Assembly: GCF_009834545.1 (NCBI RefSeq)
Contig: NZ_CP019427.1
Location: 1,398,501 to 1,462,500 of the forward strand
Origin: Pseudomonas sp. S04
GTDB taxonomy: Bacteria > Pseudomonadota > Gammaproteobacteria > Pseudomonadales > Pseudomonadaceae
DNA length: 64,000 bases
Direction of reading: 5' to 3'
The position numbers and the translations under genes were made by a program. This document shows positions 8,481-17,264 of the stretch, one piece after another. Each line of letters starts with the position of its first letter. Position 1 is the first letter of the stretch. The notes beneath the pieces are model-generated. The model did no database searches. It saw only the letters and a list, made by a program, of their open reading frames with translations, and was not told the DNA's origin.

Positions 8481-9824
8481 ATGAGCACTGCAAACTCCGC
8501 GCCATTGGCCAGCTACATCGATCTGCTGCTCGACGTCGTCTGTGCCGTCGACGGACAGGGACGGTTCGTGTTTGTCAGCGCGTCCTGCGAACAAGTGTTC
8601 GGCTACACCCCGGATGAGCTGATTGGCCAGCCGATGATCGAAATGGTGCACCCGGCCGATCGCGAGCGGACCCTGGACGCCGCCCGGGAAATCATGCGCG
8701 GCAAACCCAACCCGAACTTCGAGAATCGCTACCTGCGCAAGGATGGCCAGGTGGTGCATATCCTCTGGTCGGCGCGCTGGTCCGAGGTCGACCAGCTGCG
8801 CATCGCCGTGGCCCGCGACATCACCGAACGCAAACAGGCCGAATCGCGCCAGGCTGCGCTCTACGCGATTTCTGAAGCGGCCCATGCCGCCGAGGATCTG
8901 CTGGCCTTGTTCAAGCGCATTCACCAACTGATCGGTGAATGGCTGCCGGCGCTGAATTTCTCGGTGGCGCTGTACGATGAGCACTGCGAGCAATTGAACT
9001 TCCCGTACCACGTCGACGATCACGAGCGTGATCCCGAGTTCAGCGTGACTGGCCGGCTGTGTGCCGAAGTGGTCCGTAGCGGGCAGCCGGTGCTGCTGAC
9101 CCCCGACCAGCCGTTTGCCTTGCCGGGACTGGCCGGGCTGATCGACGCGCAGGATTGCCCTTGCTGGCTGGGGGTGCCGCTCAATTCGCAACGGGGCACC
9201 ATCGGGGCGCTGATCGTCAAGAGCATGCCTGGCGGCGAGCGCTACACCGAACGCGACAAGGAGCTGCTGCAATACGTCTGCGCCCAAGTGGCGGCAGCGA
9301 TCGAGCGCCGGCAATTGCACAGTCGCCTGCAGTACATGGCGCAGCATGACTACCTGACTCGCCTGCCCAATCGCGAATTACTCCGCGAGCGCCTGAGCGC
9401 GGCCTTGCTCAAGGCCCGCCGGGACAACGGGCGCATGGCCCTGCTGTACGTGGACCTGGACCATTTCAAGCAGGTCAACGATACCTACGGCCACGGCATC
9501 GGCGACATGCTGCTGCAAGCCGTGGCCAATCGGCTGCAAGGTTGCGTGCGCGAGAGCGATACCGTCGCGCGGATTGGTGGCGATGAGTTTGTGGTATTGC
9601 TCGACAGTATCCAGGCCGCAGAAGACGCGGCGCGGGTGGCACTGAAAATTCGCCAGGTGCTGGGCCAGCCCATCCGGCTGGACAGCCACAACCTGAGCAT
9701 TCTGCCGAGCATTGGCGTGGCCTTGTACCCGGAGCACGGCCTCGAGGAAAAGCAGCTGTTCAAGCACGCCGATGAAGCCATGTATGCCGCCAAGCGCCTG
9801 AGTGGACGCCTGGACCGGGCGTGA
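8481..9824 (+). CDS. PAS-GAF-GGDEF diguanylate cyclase
   Basis: A 447-residue cytoplasmic signalling protein. A PAS domain (about 8-115) ends in the typical DITERKQAE linker, a GAF-like domain follows (about 120-285), and a GGDEF domain (287-447) carries an intact active site GGDEF. An RESD inhibitory I-site lies five residues upstream, so product inhibition by cyclic di-GMP is expected. No transmembrane segment is visible, so the signal must reach PAS or GAF inside the cell. No EAL domain. Monocistronic; it follows the LysE gene by 109 bp. Confidence 0.93.
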   Translation: MSTANSAPLASYIDLLLDVVCAVDGQGRFVFVSASCEQVFGYTPDELIGQPMIEMVHPADRERTLDAAREIMRGKPNPNFENRYLRKDGQVVHILWSARWSEVDQLRIAVARDITERKQAESRQAALYAISEAAHAAEDLLALFKRIHQLIGEWLPALNFSVALYDEHCEQLNFPYHVDDHERDPEFSVTGRLCAEVVRSGQPVLLTPDQPFALPGLAGLIDAQDCPCWLGVPLNSQRGTIGALIVKSMPGGERYTERDKELLQYVCAQVAAAIERRQLHSRLQYMAQHDYLTRLPNRELLRERLSAALLKARRDNGRMALLYVDLDHFKQVNDTYGHGIGDMLLQAVANRLQGCVRESDTVARIGGDEFVVLLDSIQAAEDAARVALKIRQVLGQPIRLDSHNLSILPSIGVALYPEHGLEEKQLFKHADEAMYAAKRLSGRLDRA

Positions 9825-9943
9825 GCCGGGGCACCACTCGTCGATGTTTGGACAGCTTTTTTAAACCTTTGCGCGCTTTGGCCTTCGAATGACAGGCGGG
9901 ACGTACCGTTGCATTCATTTGTCTGTTCAAGGAGGGCGCGACC

Positions 9944-10447
9944 ATGAAACCTGTGGCCAGCCGATTATCGACCATCAGCTTTGCCGTGTTGCTGAGCCTT
10001 GGCGCCAGCAGCGCTTTTGCCCAGTCGCCGGCCGACTTCATCAACGACGCCTCGGCCAAAGGCATGGCGGACATCGAAGCCAGCCGCCTGGCACACCAGA
10101 AGACCGAGTCCAAGGCGGTCAAGGACTACACCATCGTGGTGATCAACGACCGCACCACGGCCAACCAGCACCTGGCGAAAATCGCCAAGAAGCTCGACCT
10201 GCCCGTCGCCCCTCGGGAAGAGGTGATGAACAAGGCCAAGACCCTGATACCCGCCGTCGCGGATGGCGAGTCCTTCGACTCGGCCTATGCCGCCAGCCAG
10301 GTAAAAACCACCGAGCAGGCCATCGAGCAATTGCAGCAGGAGGCCCGGACCACCGACGTGCCCGAGCTCAAGGCATTCGCCGAAGAGACCCTGCCCAAGC
10401 TCGAACAACACCTGCAAATGGCCAGGGCCCTGCAAGCCAGTCGTTGA
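9944..10447 (+). CDS. DUF4142 periplasmic protein
   Basis: A 167-residue exported protein with a signal peptide (ISFAVLLSLGASSAFA, cut before QSPADF) and a DUF4142 helical domain. DUF4142 proteins are ferritin-like four-helix bundles common in Pseudomonas; their activity is not established. The segment GMADIEASRLAHQKTESKAV is characteristic. Start chosen from AAGGAGGGCGCGACC before ATG 9944. It converges with the PF04120 gene, with only six bases between the stops. Confidence 0.85.
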   Translation: MKPVASRLSTISFAVLLSLGASSAFAQSPADFINDASAKGMADIEASRLAHQKTESKAVKDYTIVVINDRTTANQHLAKIAKKLDLPVAPREEVMNKAKTLIPAVADGESFDSAYAASQVKTTEQAIEQLQQEARTTDVPELKAFAEETLPKLEQHLQMARALQASR

Positions 10448-10453
10448 CCGGCT

Positions 10454-10864
10454 TCAGCATTGATTCAAGTCCTGCTGCTGCCCGTCGGCAGCAGGTGTAC
10501 CCTCTAGCACAATCGACTCACCCTCACCTAGGTTGCGGTACTGCTTTCTCAGCGCTTCGAGTTGCTTGAGATCGAGTGCTTCGAGGCCAAGCATGGCGTT
10601 TTGCGCATCTTTGGTCACCCGCAGCAATTCGTCGATCTTCAGGTGCAGGATGTCGGTGTCCCGGTTCTGCGTGTTCTGGATCAGGAACACCATCAGGAAG
10701 GTGATGATGGTGGTCGAGGTGTTGACGATCAATTGCCAGGTATCGTTGAAATCAAACAGCGGCCCGGTCAGCGCCCAGGCAACAATCAGCACAATGGCCA
10801 TCAGGAACGTCCGCGGACTCCCGGCCCACAACGCCAGCTTCTGTGACACCTTCGCGAATTTCAT
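10454..10864 (-). CDS. PF04120 small membrane protein (low-affinity iron permease family)
   Basis: A 136-residue protein with two predicted membrane helices (about 18-36 and 46-64) followed by NTQNRDTDILHLKIDELLR, the signature of PF04120, and a charged helical tail. The family name comes from yeast Fet4; iron transport by the short bacterial members is not proven. It converges with the DUF4142 gene. The last 20 residues (TPAADGQQQDLNQC) are low-complexity. Confidence 0.8.
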   Translation of the reverse strand: MKFAKVSQKLALWAGSPRTFLMAIVLIVAWALTGPLFDFNDTWQLIVNTSTTIITFLMVFLIQNTQNRDTDILHLKIDELLRVTKDAQNAMLGLEALDLKQLEALRKQYRNLGEGESIVLEGTPAADGQQQDLNQC

Positions 10865-11062
10865 TGCCGTTTACCTTCTAAGGGATGGACCTGAAGTTCA
10901 GACCGCGACGGTGCGCAGGAATTGCTTTTGCCGACTCTGGTTCATTCCCTGCCGGGATCGCCTGCGGCTCTTCTTTCTTTGTGCCGGTTTGTGACTAGTA
11001 TCAATGGCAATCAATTTGCCAGCATGTACAAACACGGATCTGAAACGGGGAAGAGGTCACTC

Positions 11063-12148
11063 ATGGAATTTATCGAAAAGCTTTCAAGTCTCTCGGCCAA
11101 AGTCCGGCTGCAAGGCGCCACCATCCAGACAGAAGAAGCCACCAAAAATGCTTTCGTCATGCCATTTATCAGCACTGTCCTGGGGTACGACGTTTTTGAT
11201 CCGTCTGAGGTGATCCCGGAATTTGTTTGTGATGTTGGCACAAAGAAGGGGGAGAAAATCGACTATGCGATCATGAAAGACGGCGAGGTCCAGATCCTCA
11301 TCGAGTGCAAGAAAATCGGCGAGCCTCTGCACATCAATCATGCATCGCAACTGTTTCGCTATTTTCATGTCACGAGCGCGCGAATTTCGATTCTGACTAA
11401 CGGCCAGGTCTATAAGTTTTTTACCGACTTGGACGCTCCCAACAAAATGGATGAAAAACCCTTCCTGGAACTCGATCTACTCGACATCGACGAGTATTCG
11501 GTTCCGGAACTGACAAAGCTGACCAAGTCAGCATTCGATGTAGATTCGATCATCAATGCAGCCGGTGAGCTGAAATACGTCAGCCAGATCAAAAAAGTCA
11601 TTGCCGCGCAGGTCAGTAAACCCGACGACGATTTCGTCAAAGTGTTCGCCTCCCGGGTCTACGACGGAGTGATCACGCAAAAAGTCCGGGAGCAATTCCA
11701 GGAGTTGACCAGAAAGGCCGTTGTGCAATTTCTCAATGATCAAATCAATGATCGACTCAAGTCTGCAATGAGTGGGGCTATTCAGCCCAGCCTGCTGTCC
11801 CTGCCATCGGCAGGCTCAAGTCCTGATGTTGTGGATGATCGCGATGAGTCAGATGACAAGGTGTTGACCACTCTGGAGGAGCTTGAGGGGTATCACATCG
11901 TCCGTGCAGTGGTGAGATCTGTCGTTGATGCCAAACGTATTGTGCAACGTGATACACAGAGCTACTTCGGCATCCTGTTGGACGACAATAACCGTAAGCC
12001 AATCTGCCGCCTGCACTTCAACCGCTCGCAGAAGTACATCGGTATCTTCGACGAAGAGAAAAACGAAACGCGGCATCCGATCAACTCGGTCGATGATATC
12101 TATGAGTATTCAGATCGCCTGAAAAAGACAGTTGGATACTACGAGTAA
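11063..12148 (+). CDS. Stand-alone HsdR-N-type (PD-(D/E)XK) nuclease-like protein
   Basis: A 361-residue protein. The N-terminal half matches the type I restriction HsdR N-terminal domain: a helix with KNAFVMPFISTVLGYDVFDPSEV, then D67 in KIDYAIM and E81-x-K83 in LIECKK, the PD-(D/E)XK catalytic set. The C-terminal third (about 280-360, YHIVRAVVRSVVDAKRIV and CRLHFNRSQKYIGIFD) is a separate domain, possibly DNA- or nucleotide-binding. No helicase motor, HsdM or HsdS is nearby. ATG 11063 follows AGAGG; an upstream reading to 10922 looks non-coding. Lower GC than its neighbours. A restriction or repair role is inferred, not shown. Confidence 0.75.
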   Translation: MEFIEKLSSLSAKVRLQGATIQTEEATKNAFVMPFISTVLGYDVFDPSEVIPEFVCDVGTKKGEKIDYAIMKDGEVQILIECKKIGEPLHINHASQLFRYFHVTSARISILTNGQVYKFFTDLDAPNKMDEKPFLELDLLDIDEYSVPELTKLTKSAFDVDSIINAAGELKYVSQIKKVIAAQVSKPDDDFVKVFASRVYDGVITQKVREQFQELTRKAVVQFLNDQINDRLKSAMSGAIQPSLLSLPSAGSSPDVVDDRDESDDKVLTTLEELEGYHIVRAVVRSVVDAKRIVQRDTQSYFGILLDDNNRKPICRLHFNRSQKYIGIFDEEKNETRHPINSVDDIYEYSDRLKKTVGYYE

Positions 12149-12316
12149 CGTTAGTTCTGACGGTTGAGCCCTCAGCGCCGTGGGCTCAACTGCCAGTTAA
12201 AAAGCGCCTGTGTTGGTCAGTGCAGGCATTGAGGGAATGCCTGCCACCCAAGAGAGCCGGGTGGCGTTGCGCTTTTTCGCGATGCCAAGGACGACGATTT
12301 ATCCTGAACACACGCC

Positions 12317-13045
12317 TCAGCGTTCCACTGCCACCAGCAACATCATCGGTCGCTCCCGTTCTTCGGCGAGTGCCGGTTGCGCTTCCACCTGTTTCGCAGT
12401 GGGTCCCCATTCATTGACATGGGTGATCCGCAAGCCGGCGGCGATCAATTGGTTCAACAAGGTTCCCAGCGTGCGGTGCTGTTTGATCACGCCGTCGGCC
12501 AGCCAGTGGGTCACCCGTTCGCCTTCGCGCTGATAACTGTCCAGCGGCCAGCTCTTGCGGCCTTGGGCGTCGATGATCCAGCCGGGGTTGCGCGGGGCCA
12601 TGAAGATCGGGTGCTCGATGGAAAATACCAAACGCCCGCCGGGCCGCAACGCGGCGTGCAGTTGGGTGAACAGGCCGGGCAGGTCCTTGATGTAGTGCAG
12701 GGCCAGGGAGCTGTAGGCCAGGTCGAAACTGTCGGCAGGAAGATCAAGGTGTTCGAGGTCCGCGTGGCGGTAGCTGATGTTGCCAGCATCGGTCGTTGTC
12801 CTGGCGCGTTCGAGCATCTTATGCGAGACATCCAGTCCCAGTACTTGTTGCGCACCTTGCTCGCTGGCCCAGCGGCAAAACCAGCCGTAGCCGCAGCCGA
12901 GGTCTACCACCTGCAAGTTTGCCATGGGCGGCAGCAAGGCTTGCAGCGCGGGCCATTCCGGCGCGGCGTCGAGGCCGCCGATGGAGCGCCCCAACTGGCT
13001 GTAGCCCTGGAAAAAACCAGGGTCGTCGTAGATGTTCTGAGTCAT
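12317..13045 (-). CDS. Class I SAM-dependent methyltransferase
   Basis: A 242-residue protein with the Rossmann methyltransferase motifs: VVDLGCGYGWFCRWA (motif I, near 45-60), GLDVSHKMLERA (acidic motif II), DLAYSSLALHYIKDL (motif IV) and LRPGGRLVFSIEHP (post-II strand). This is the UbiE/Methyltransf_11 type; substrate not predictable, small molecule likely. ATG 13045 follows GAGGAGAAG. It is divergent from tam 158 bp away. Confidence 0.85.
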   Translation of the reverse strand: MTQNIYDDPGFFQGYSQLGRSIGGLDAAPEWPALQALLPPMANLQVVDLGCGYGWFCRWASEQGAQQVLGLDVSHKMLERARTTTDAGNISYRHADLEHLDLPADSFDLAYSSLALHYIKDLPGLFTQLHAALRPGGRLVFSIEHPIFMAPRNPGWIIDAQGRKSWPLDSYQREGERVTHWLADGVIKQHRTLGTLLNQLIAAGLRITHVNEWGPTAKQVEAQPALAEERERPMMLLVAVER

Positions 13046-13202
13046 CGACACTTCTCCTCGATCAACCTGGGCAGGGGGCAGATGTTTCAACCCGTGACCG
13101 CGTCTTGACGCAGTCCCCAAGCTCGTCGCTTACTGGCGCCCCACGAGCGAAACGCACAGTCTAGCGTGGCGCTCCCATCCTGATTGGTTATAGGAGTATG
13201 CG

Positions 13203-13973
13203 ATGAGCTGGTCTGCCCAACAGTATGTGGCATTCGAAGATGAGCGCACCCGCCCGGCGCGTGACTTATTGGCCGCGATCCCCGCGATTGATGCACGTTC
13301 GGTGATCGACATCGGCTGCGGCCCAGGCAACTCCACCGAGTTGCTGGTACAGCGTTTTGCAGGTGCCGCGGTACGCGGTATCGACAGCTCCGCCGACATG
13401 ATCGACGCCGCCCGCAAACGCCTGCCGGGCGTACGTTTCGACACCAGCGATATTGGCGCCTGGAACGAACCCGGGCCGTTCGACGTGATCTTCGCCAACG
13501 CGGTGCTGCAGTGGTTGCCCGAGCATGCCACGCTGTTGCCCGCGCTGGTCGACAAGCTCACGGTAGGCGGCAGCCTGGCGATCCAGATGCCGGACAACCT
13601 CGAACAGCCGTCCCATCGGATGATGCGCGAAGTCGCGGCCAATGGCCCTTGGGCAGACAAGCTGGCTCCGGTCGCCGGGCAGCGCACGACCCTGGACGAC
13701 GCCAATACCTATTACCAGATGCTGTGTACCTGCAGCGCACGGGTGGATGTGTGGCGCACCACCTACCATCACCCGCTGGCGGGCGGCCCGGCGGCGGTGG
13801 TCGAGTGGTTCAAGGGCAGCGGCCTGCGGCCGTTTTTGCAGCCACTGAACGAGGTGGAGCAAACCCAATTCCTGGCGCAGTACCTGGAAGCCATCGAACC
13901 CTACTTCCCGGTTCTGGCCGACGGCTCGGTGCTATTGCCGTTCCCGCGACTGTTCATCGTCGCTACGCGCTAA
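13203..13973 (+). CDS. tam: Trans-aconitate 2-methyltransferase
   Basis: A 256-residue SAM-dependent methyltransferase that esterifies trans-aconitate, a spontaneous by-product that inhibits aconitase. The start MSWSAQQYVAFEDERTRPA and motif I VIDIGCGPGNSTELL are characteristic of Tam, as are FANAVLQWLPEH and IQMPDNLEQPSH. Length equals that of known Tam proteins. ATG 13203 is preceded by AGGAG. Monocistronic, convergent with hicB five bases later. Confidence 0.93.
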   Translation: MSWSAQQYVAFEDERTRPARDLLAAIPAIDARSVIDIGCGPGNSTELLVQRFAGAAVRGIDSSADMIDAARKRLPGVRFDTSDIGAWNEPGPFDVIFANAVLQWLPEHATLLPALVDKLTVGGSLAIQMPDNLEQPSHRMMREVAANGPWADKLAPVAGQRTTLDDANTYYQMLCTCSARVDVWRTTYHHPLAGGPAAVVEWFKGSGLRPFLQPLNEVEQTQFLAQYLEAIEPYFPVLADGSVLLPFPRLFIVATR

Positions 13974-13978
13974 GGGGA

Positions 13979-14386
13979 TCAAGCCTGCTGCAATACCTTC
14001 AACGCCGCCGAGGCCAGAAAGCCGGAGCGGCTTTTTTCTTCCGGGTGGTGCAGCACGTATTCGTCGATGCGAGTCAGCAGATAGGCGGGCAGGGTGATAT
14101 TGAGTTTCTGCGCCTTGCCCAGGTATTTGCTGACGTCGATGTCGACCAAGGCCCAGGTCACGCCGGCATATTGCGGGTTGCGCGCATGGTGGGTCACCCT
14201 GTTGGCTGGCGGAATCGCCGAACCGTCCTCGGCCAGGATCTCGAAGTGCCCCTCGATGGCTTCACGTGCCATGGCGATGGCGTCGTCCAGGTCATCACCG
14301 GCCGAGAAGCACCCCGGAATATCCGGCACTTCCACGCCCCAGGCGTGCTGGTCATCGCCTTCTGAAATGGCAATTGGATAAAGCAT
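13979..14386 (-). CDS. hicB: HicB antitoxin
   Basis: A 135-residue antitoxin of a type II toxin-antitoxin pair. The N-terminal HicB domain (about 1-70, VEVPDIPGCFSAGDDLDDAI) is a partly degraded RNase-H-like fold that masks HicA. The C-terminal segment LNITLPAYLLTRIDEYV reads as a ribbon-helix-helix DNA-binding domain, which normally represses the operon. It follows hicA by 31 bp on the same strand, with its own AGAGGACAATCAAC ribosome site. Confidence 0.93.
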   Translation of the reverse strand: MLYPIAISEGDDQHAWGVEVPDIPGCFSAGDDLDDAIAMAREAIEGHFEILAEDGSAIPPANRVTHHARNPQYAGVTWALVDIDVSKYLGKAQKLNITLPAYLLTRIDEYVLHHPEEKSRSGFLASAALKVLQQA

Positions 14387-14417
14387 GTTGATTGTCCTCT
14401 GGTTTTAGTGCGTCAAC

Positions 14418-14600
14418 TCATGACAACAGGGCCTGTTGCAGGATGCTCACTGCCGTCTTGGTCAGCAGATCCTTCTTCGGGTGCGGAACCGTCACCAATC
14501 CAGGTTTGGTTGGATGTTTGAAATGATGGTGACTGCCCCGGACCCGCACCAGATACCAGCCGTCTGCAACGATTTGGCTGATCAAATATCGACTGTTCAC
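14418..14600 (-). CDS. hicA: HicA mRNA interferase toxin
   Basis: A 60-residue toxin with the compact HicA double-stranded RNA-binding-like fold. DGWYLVRVRGSHHHFKHP contains the catalytic histidine region, and GLVTVPHPKKDLL is the conserved second half. I place the start at GTG 14600 because the family begins at NSR-LI and AGGGA lies seven bases upstream; a frame to ATG 14678 would add 26 residues unlike the family. First gene of the hicAB unit, with an inverted repeat upstream. Confidence 0.9.
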   Translation of the reverse strand: MNSRYLISQIVADGWYLVRVRGSHHHFKHPTKPGLVTVPHPKKDLLTKTAVSILQQALLS

Positions 14601-14621
14601 ATCACGTCCCTGTGCTGTGTA

Positions 14622-14669
14622 GGTGGTTACTATACCTACTGGATTGGTCTTATCAACACTATAACCACC
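14622..14669. promoter_or_regulatory. Candidate hicAB operator (GGTGGTTA / TAACCACC)
   Basis: An 8-bp perfect inverted repeat with a 32-bp spacer lies 22-69 bp upstream of the hicA GTG, in the promoter zone. HicB proteins with ribbon-helix-helix domains bind such repeats in other bacteria. Binding here is inferred from position only. Confidence 0.35.
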
Positions 14670-14807
14670 AATTCGCATGGGTCAGGTGATGAGTGGTTGA
14701 GATCAGTGTAGGAACCGCTGTTGAAACGGGAAGGCACGTTACCGGCGAAAGTATTGCGCGATGGTGCAGGACGCTTTTGTGCGGGGCCCTACGGAATTGC
14801 AGGCATA

Positions 14808-14837
14808 AAAAAACCGGTCACTGTGGACCGGTTTTTT
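14808..14837. terminator. Strong Rho-independent terminator, bidirectional
   Basis: AAAAAACCGGTC and GACCGGTTTTTT form a perfect 12-bp stem with a six-base loop, with A- and T-tracts for either strand. It lies 45 bp beyond the tRNA-Gly 3' end on the minus strand and so most likely ends that transcript. Confidence 0.85.
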
Positions 14838-14881
14838 GTCGTCTCCCGTCAGGAAGCTACCTGGCGCAAGACTGAAATTAG

Positions 14882-14955
14882 TGGAGCGGGTGAAGGGAAT
14901 CGAACCCTCGTTATCAGCTTGGGAAGCTGGAGTAATGCCATTATACGACACCCGC
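14882..14955 (-). tRNA. tRNA-Gly (anticodon CCC)
   Basis: On the minus strand GCGGGTG pairs with CACCCGC as the acceptor stem, GGTTCGATTCC forms the T arm, and CCA is encoded. The anticodon loop TTCCCAA between CAGC and GCTG gives CCC, reading GGG. Length is 74 nt including CCA. A perfect terminator follows on the same strand. Confidence 0.95.
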
Positions 14956-15052
14956 TCGGAACGGCTGACTTTGTACCAGATGTGGCGACGGATTTGAAGT
15001 TTTTCTTTGCTGGATCTGCATTTACGTAGTTTTTTACACGCAAGGCGCGGTC

Positions 15053-15078
15053 TGTCGCGGGCAAGCCTGCTCCTACAG
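15053..15078. repeat. REP element
   Basis: TGTCGCGGGCAAGCCTGCTCCTACAG-type hairpin, a single Pseudomonas REP copy just beyond the 3' end of phaG. Confidence 0.65.
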
Positions 15079-15124
15079 GTAGAGGATTACCTAAGGTGGC
15101 GAGGCTGCTCGCGAGGACGCTGTT

Positions 15125-16009
15125 TCAAATGGCCAGTGCATGGTGGTCCTGGGTTACGTGGGAACGCGTCCGGCCTTCGTGGGGCGCCGGTTTCAGGAAG
15201 CCCAGCAGTACCTGGCGGCTGTCTCTGCAGGCGGCTTTGTGCTCCATGTCGAGAAAGTGCCCGGTGGCCTGGATGGTGCTGAAGGTGCTGTGTTGCACGT
15301 GGTTGCCAAACAACCGGGCATCGCTGGCGGCGGTGTACTCGTCCCATTCACCGTTCATGAACAGTACGGGCACATCGATCTGCTTGGCGGCCTTGAGGTA
15401 GCACAGGCGGTCGCTGTTGAGCACGTGGCTGATGTGAAAGTGCATCTGCCCGTATTCATGTTCGGCCAGGGTGCTGACGTGGCGGTAGTTGAAGCGCTTG
15501 AACAACGACGGCAAGTGCTTGCCGATGGTGTCGTTGACCAGGTGCCCGACACGGTCGCGATCAAGGTTGCCGAGGTAGTCGACACCCCGCTCCAGGTAGT
15601 CGCGCATCGGTTCGTTGATCACTGGCGAGAACGAGCTGATCACGGCCTTTTCGATGCGTCGCGGGCGATGCGCGAGGGCGATCATCGTGGCGGCGCCACC
15701 CCACGAAAATGACATCACGTGCTCGGCGGCGAAGTGGTCGATCAGCTCCAGGAGGATCTGCCCCTCGACTTCCTTGGTGAGCATTTTTTCATGCTGGTTG
15801 TGGGCTTTTGACCGGCCCGCGTAGGGTTGGTCGTAGAGCACCACGTTGAACTGTGGATGGAGATTTTTCACGGTCTGTGCAAACGACGCCGTGGTGGCCA
15901 TCGAGCCGTTGACCAAAATGATGGTCTTCTCTGCGGCATCTGCGCGATAGAACTCCGTGTAGACCCGATACTGACCTTGTATGTCCAGCACAGCGATTTC
16001 TGGCCTCAT
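15125..16009 (-). CDS. phaG: PhaG, (R)-3-hydroxydecanoyl-ACP:CoA transacylase/thioesterase-type enzyme
   Basis: A 294-residue alpha/beta-hydrolase that diverts (R)-3-hydroxyacyl chains from fatty-acid synthesis to medium-chain polyhydroxyalkanoate. The N terminus MRPEIAVLDIQGQYRVYTEF and the FSWGG nucleophile elbow (S102) match my memory of P. putida PhaG; RhlA, the rhamnolipid enzyme, is a paralogue with a similar fold. NGEWDEYT and GHFLDMEHK supply the acid and histidine regions. Start at 16009 gives the known length; a longer frame to 16189 is low-complexity. Monocistronic, as phaG usually is. Confidence 0.92.
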   Translation of the reverse strand: MRPEIAVLDIQGQYRVYTEFYRADAAEKTIILVNGSMATTASFAQTVKNLHPQFNVVLYDQPYAGRSKAHNQHEKMLTKEVEGQILLELIDHFAAEHVMSFSWGGAATMIALAHRPRRIEKAVISSFSPVINEPMRDYLERGVDYLGNLDRDRVGHLVNDTIGKHLPSLFKRFNYRHVSTLAEHEYGQMHFHISHVLNSDRLCYLKAAKQIDVPVLFMNGEWDEYTAASDARLFGNHVQHSTFSTIQATGHFLDMEHKAACRDSRQVLLGFLKPAPHEGRTRSHVTQDHHALAI

Positions 16010-16320
16010 GTCGTAAGACTCCTGGCAAGCGTGTAGGCGCGCAACTGAGTGTGCACGGGCTTTATGACAGGTAGGCATACGCCTGGAAGGTGAGGGCCCA
16101 TGTCGATCCGTTAATGTCTGGTCGACGGGTGTTGTTATAGGCGGGCAGTCTGTCGGGAGAGGTGGAGACGGGAGGCGCTCAACCGACAAAAAGTTTCTTA
16201 GAGGTATGGTATGACTTGGCGGTCACATTTCGGCCGACGGTTTGATTCAAGCAGGGTGCTGGCTATCGCGCAAGTGCCGTTGGCGAATTGTTCGACAATG
16301 TCTGCCCGGCGGTCGCGCAA
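16010..16320. other. phaG upstream region without genes
   Basis: The 311 bp between the phaG start and the rsuA stop should hold the phaG promoter. I see no convincing operator, repeat or short gene; short open frames here have poor codon use. Confidence 0.5.
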
Positions 16321-17013
16321 TCAGATCAAGGCGATCTCGGCAGCGCTCAGTGGGCGGTATTCGCCCGGCTTCAAGCGGCTGTCCAGCGTCAACGGGCCCA
16401 TCTGTTCGCGATGCAAACGCATGACCTTGTTGTCGAAGTGGCCGAACATCCGTTTCACCTGGTGGTAGCGGCCCTCGATGATGGCCAGGCGCGCAGCCCG
16501 GGGCGCCAGCAACTGCAGGTCGGCGGGTTGGGTGGTGAGGTCTTCGAAGGCGAAGTACAGGCCGCGGGCAAAGGTTTCGGCGTACTCGGGCGTAATCAAT
16601 TGCTCGGTTTCGACGTAGTAGATCTTCGCCAGCTTGGTCTGTGGTTGGGTCAGGCGGCGTGACCAGCTGCCGTCGTTGGTGATCAGCATCAAACCGGTGG
16701 TGTTGAAATCCAGGCGGCCGGCGATGTGCAGGTCGAGCTTGTCGGGTTCATGGATCAGGTCGAGGACGGTCGGGTGCTCGGGGTCACGGGTGGCACTGAC
16801 GCAACCGGCGGGTTTGTGCAGCATGAAGTAGCGCGCGGCCTTGCCGGCTTGCAGCACCTCGTCGTCGCATTCGACGCGGCTGAACTCGCGCACCTCGGTG
16901 TGCGGGTCGCTGACGATCTGCCCGTCGACCTTGATCCGCCGCTCGACCAGCGCCAGGCGCACCTGTTGGCGGTTGAAACGCGGCAAGTTGCTGAGGAAAC
17001 GGTCAACGCGCAT
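16321..17013 (-). CDS. rsuA: RsuA-family 16S rRNA pseudouridine synthase
   Basis: A 230-residue enzyme expected to isomerise U516 of 16S rRNA. An S4 RNA-binding domain (about 1-55, MRVDRFLSNLPRFNRQQVR) precedes the catalytic core, with the catalytic aspartate in AGRLDFNTTGLMLITNDG and the family motifs FMLHKPAGCVSATRD and KIYYVET. Length fits RsuA. ATG 17013 begins the S4 domain; the longer frame upstream overlaps the CWC gene out of frame. It lies 32 bp downstream of the CWC gene and is likely co-transcribed with it. Confidence 0.92.
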   Translation of the reverse strand: MRVDRFLSNLPRFNRQQVRLALVERRIKVDGQIVSDPHTEVREFSRVECDDEVLQAGKAARYFMLHKPAGCVSATRDPEHPTVLDLIHEPDKLDLHIAGRLDFNTTGLMLITNDGSWSRRLTQPQTKLAKIYYVETEQLITPEYAETFARGLYFAFEDLTTQPADLQLLAPRAARLAIIEGRYHQVKRMFGHFDNKVMRLHREQMGPLTLDSRLKPGEYRPLSAAEIALI

Positions 17014-17045
17014 GGGAGTCGGCAGGTCGGCAAGGGGCGCGCATC

Positions 17046-17264
17046 TTACGCGACACAGACGCCGTTTGCCTGCAGTTGTGCCTCGACCTGGGCGCAGCCG
17101 GGGCACAGGCACGACAGGTCGCGCAGTTCGGCGGGCAAGGCCGCCAGCACCGCCGGGTCGATGGTCACGGTGTAGCACCAGCAACTGTGCTGGGCGGTGC
17201 GCGGGTCGGCCAGGCTGCAAGCGTTGCTGGCGCCGCAGGCCGGGCAGAGGTCGGGTTTATGCAT
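17046..17264 (-). CDS. Cysteine-rich CWC-family protein
   Basis: A 72-residue protein with paired cysteines: CPACGASNAC near the start, CWCY in the middle and CLCPGC near the end, ten in all. This is the pattern of the PF14375 cysteine-rich CWC family, presumably binding zinc or another metal. Function unknown. Its ATG at 17264 overlaps the last codons of the cyclase gene by eight bases, which indicates translational coupling; rsuA follows 32 bp later. Confidence 0.85.
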   Translation of the reverse strand: MHKPDLCPACGASNACSLADPRTAQHSCWCYTVTIDPAVLAALPAELRDLSCLCPGCAQVEAQLQANGVCVA

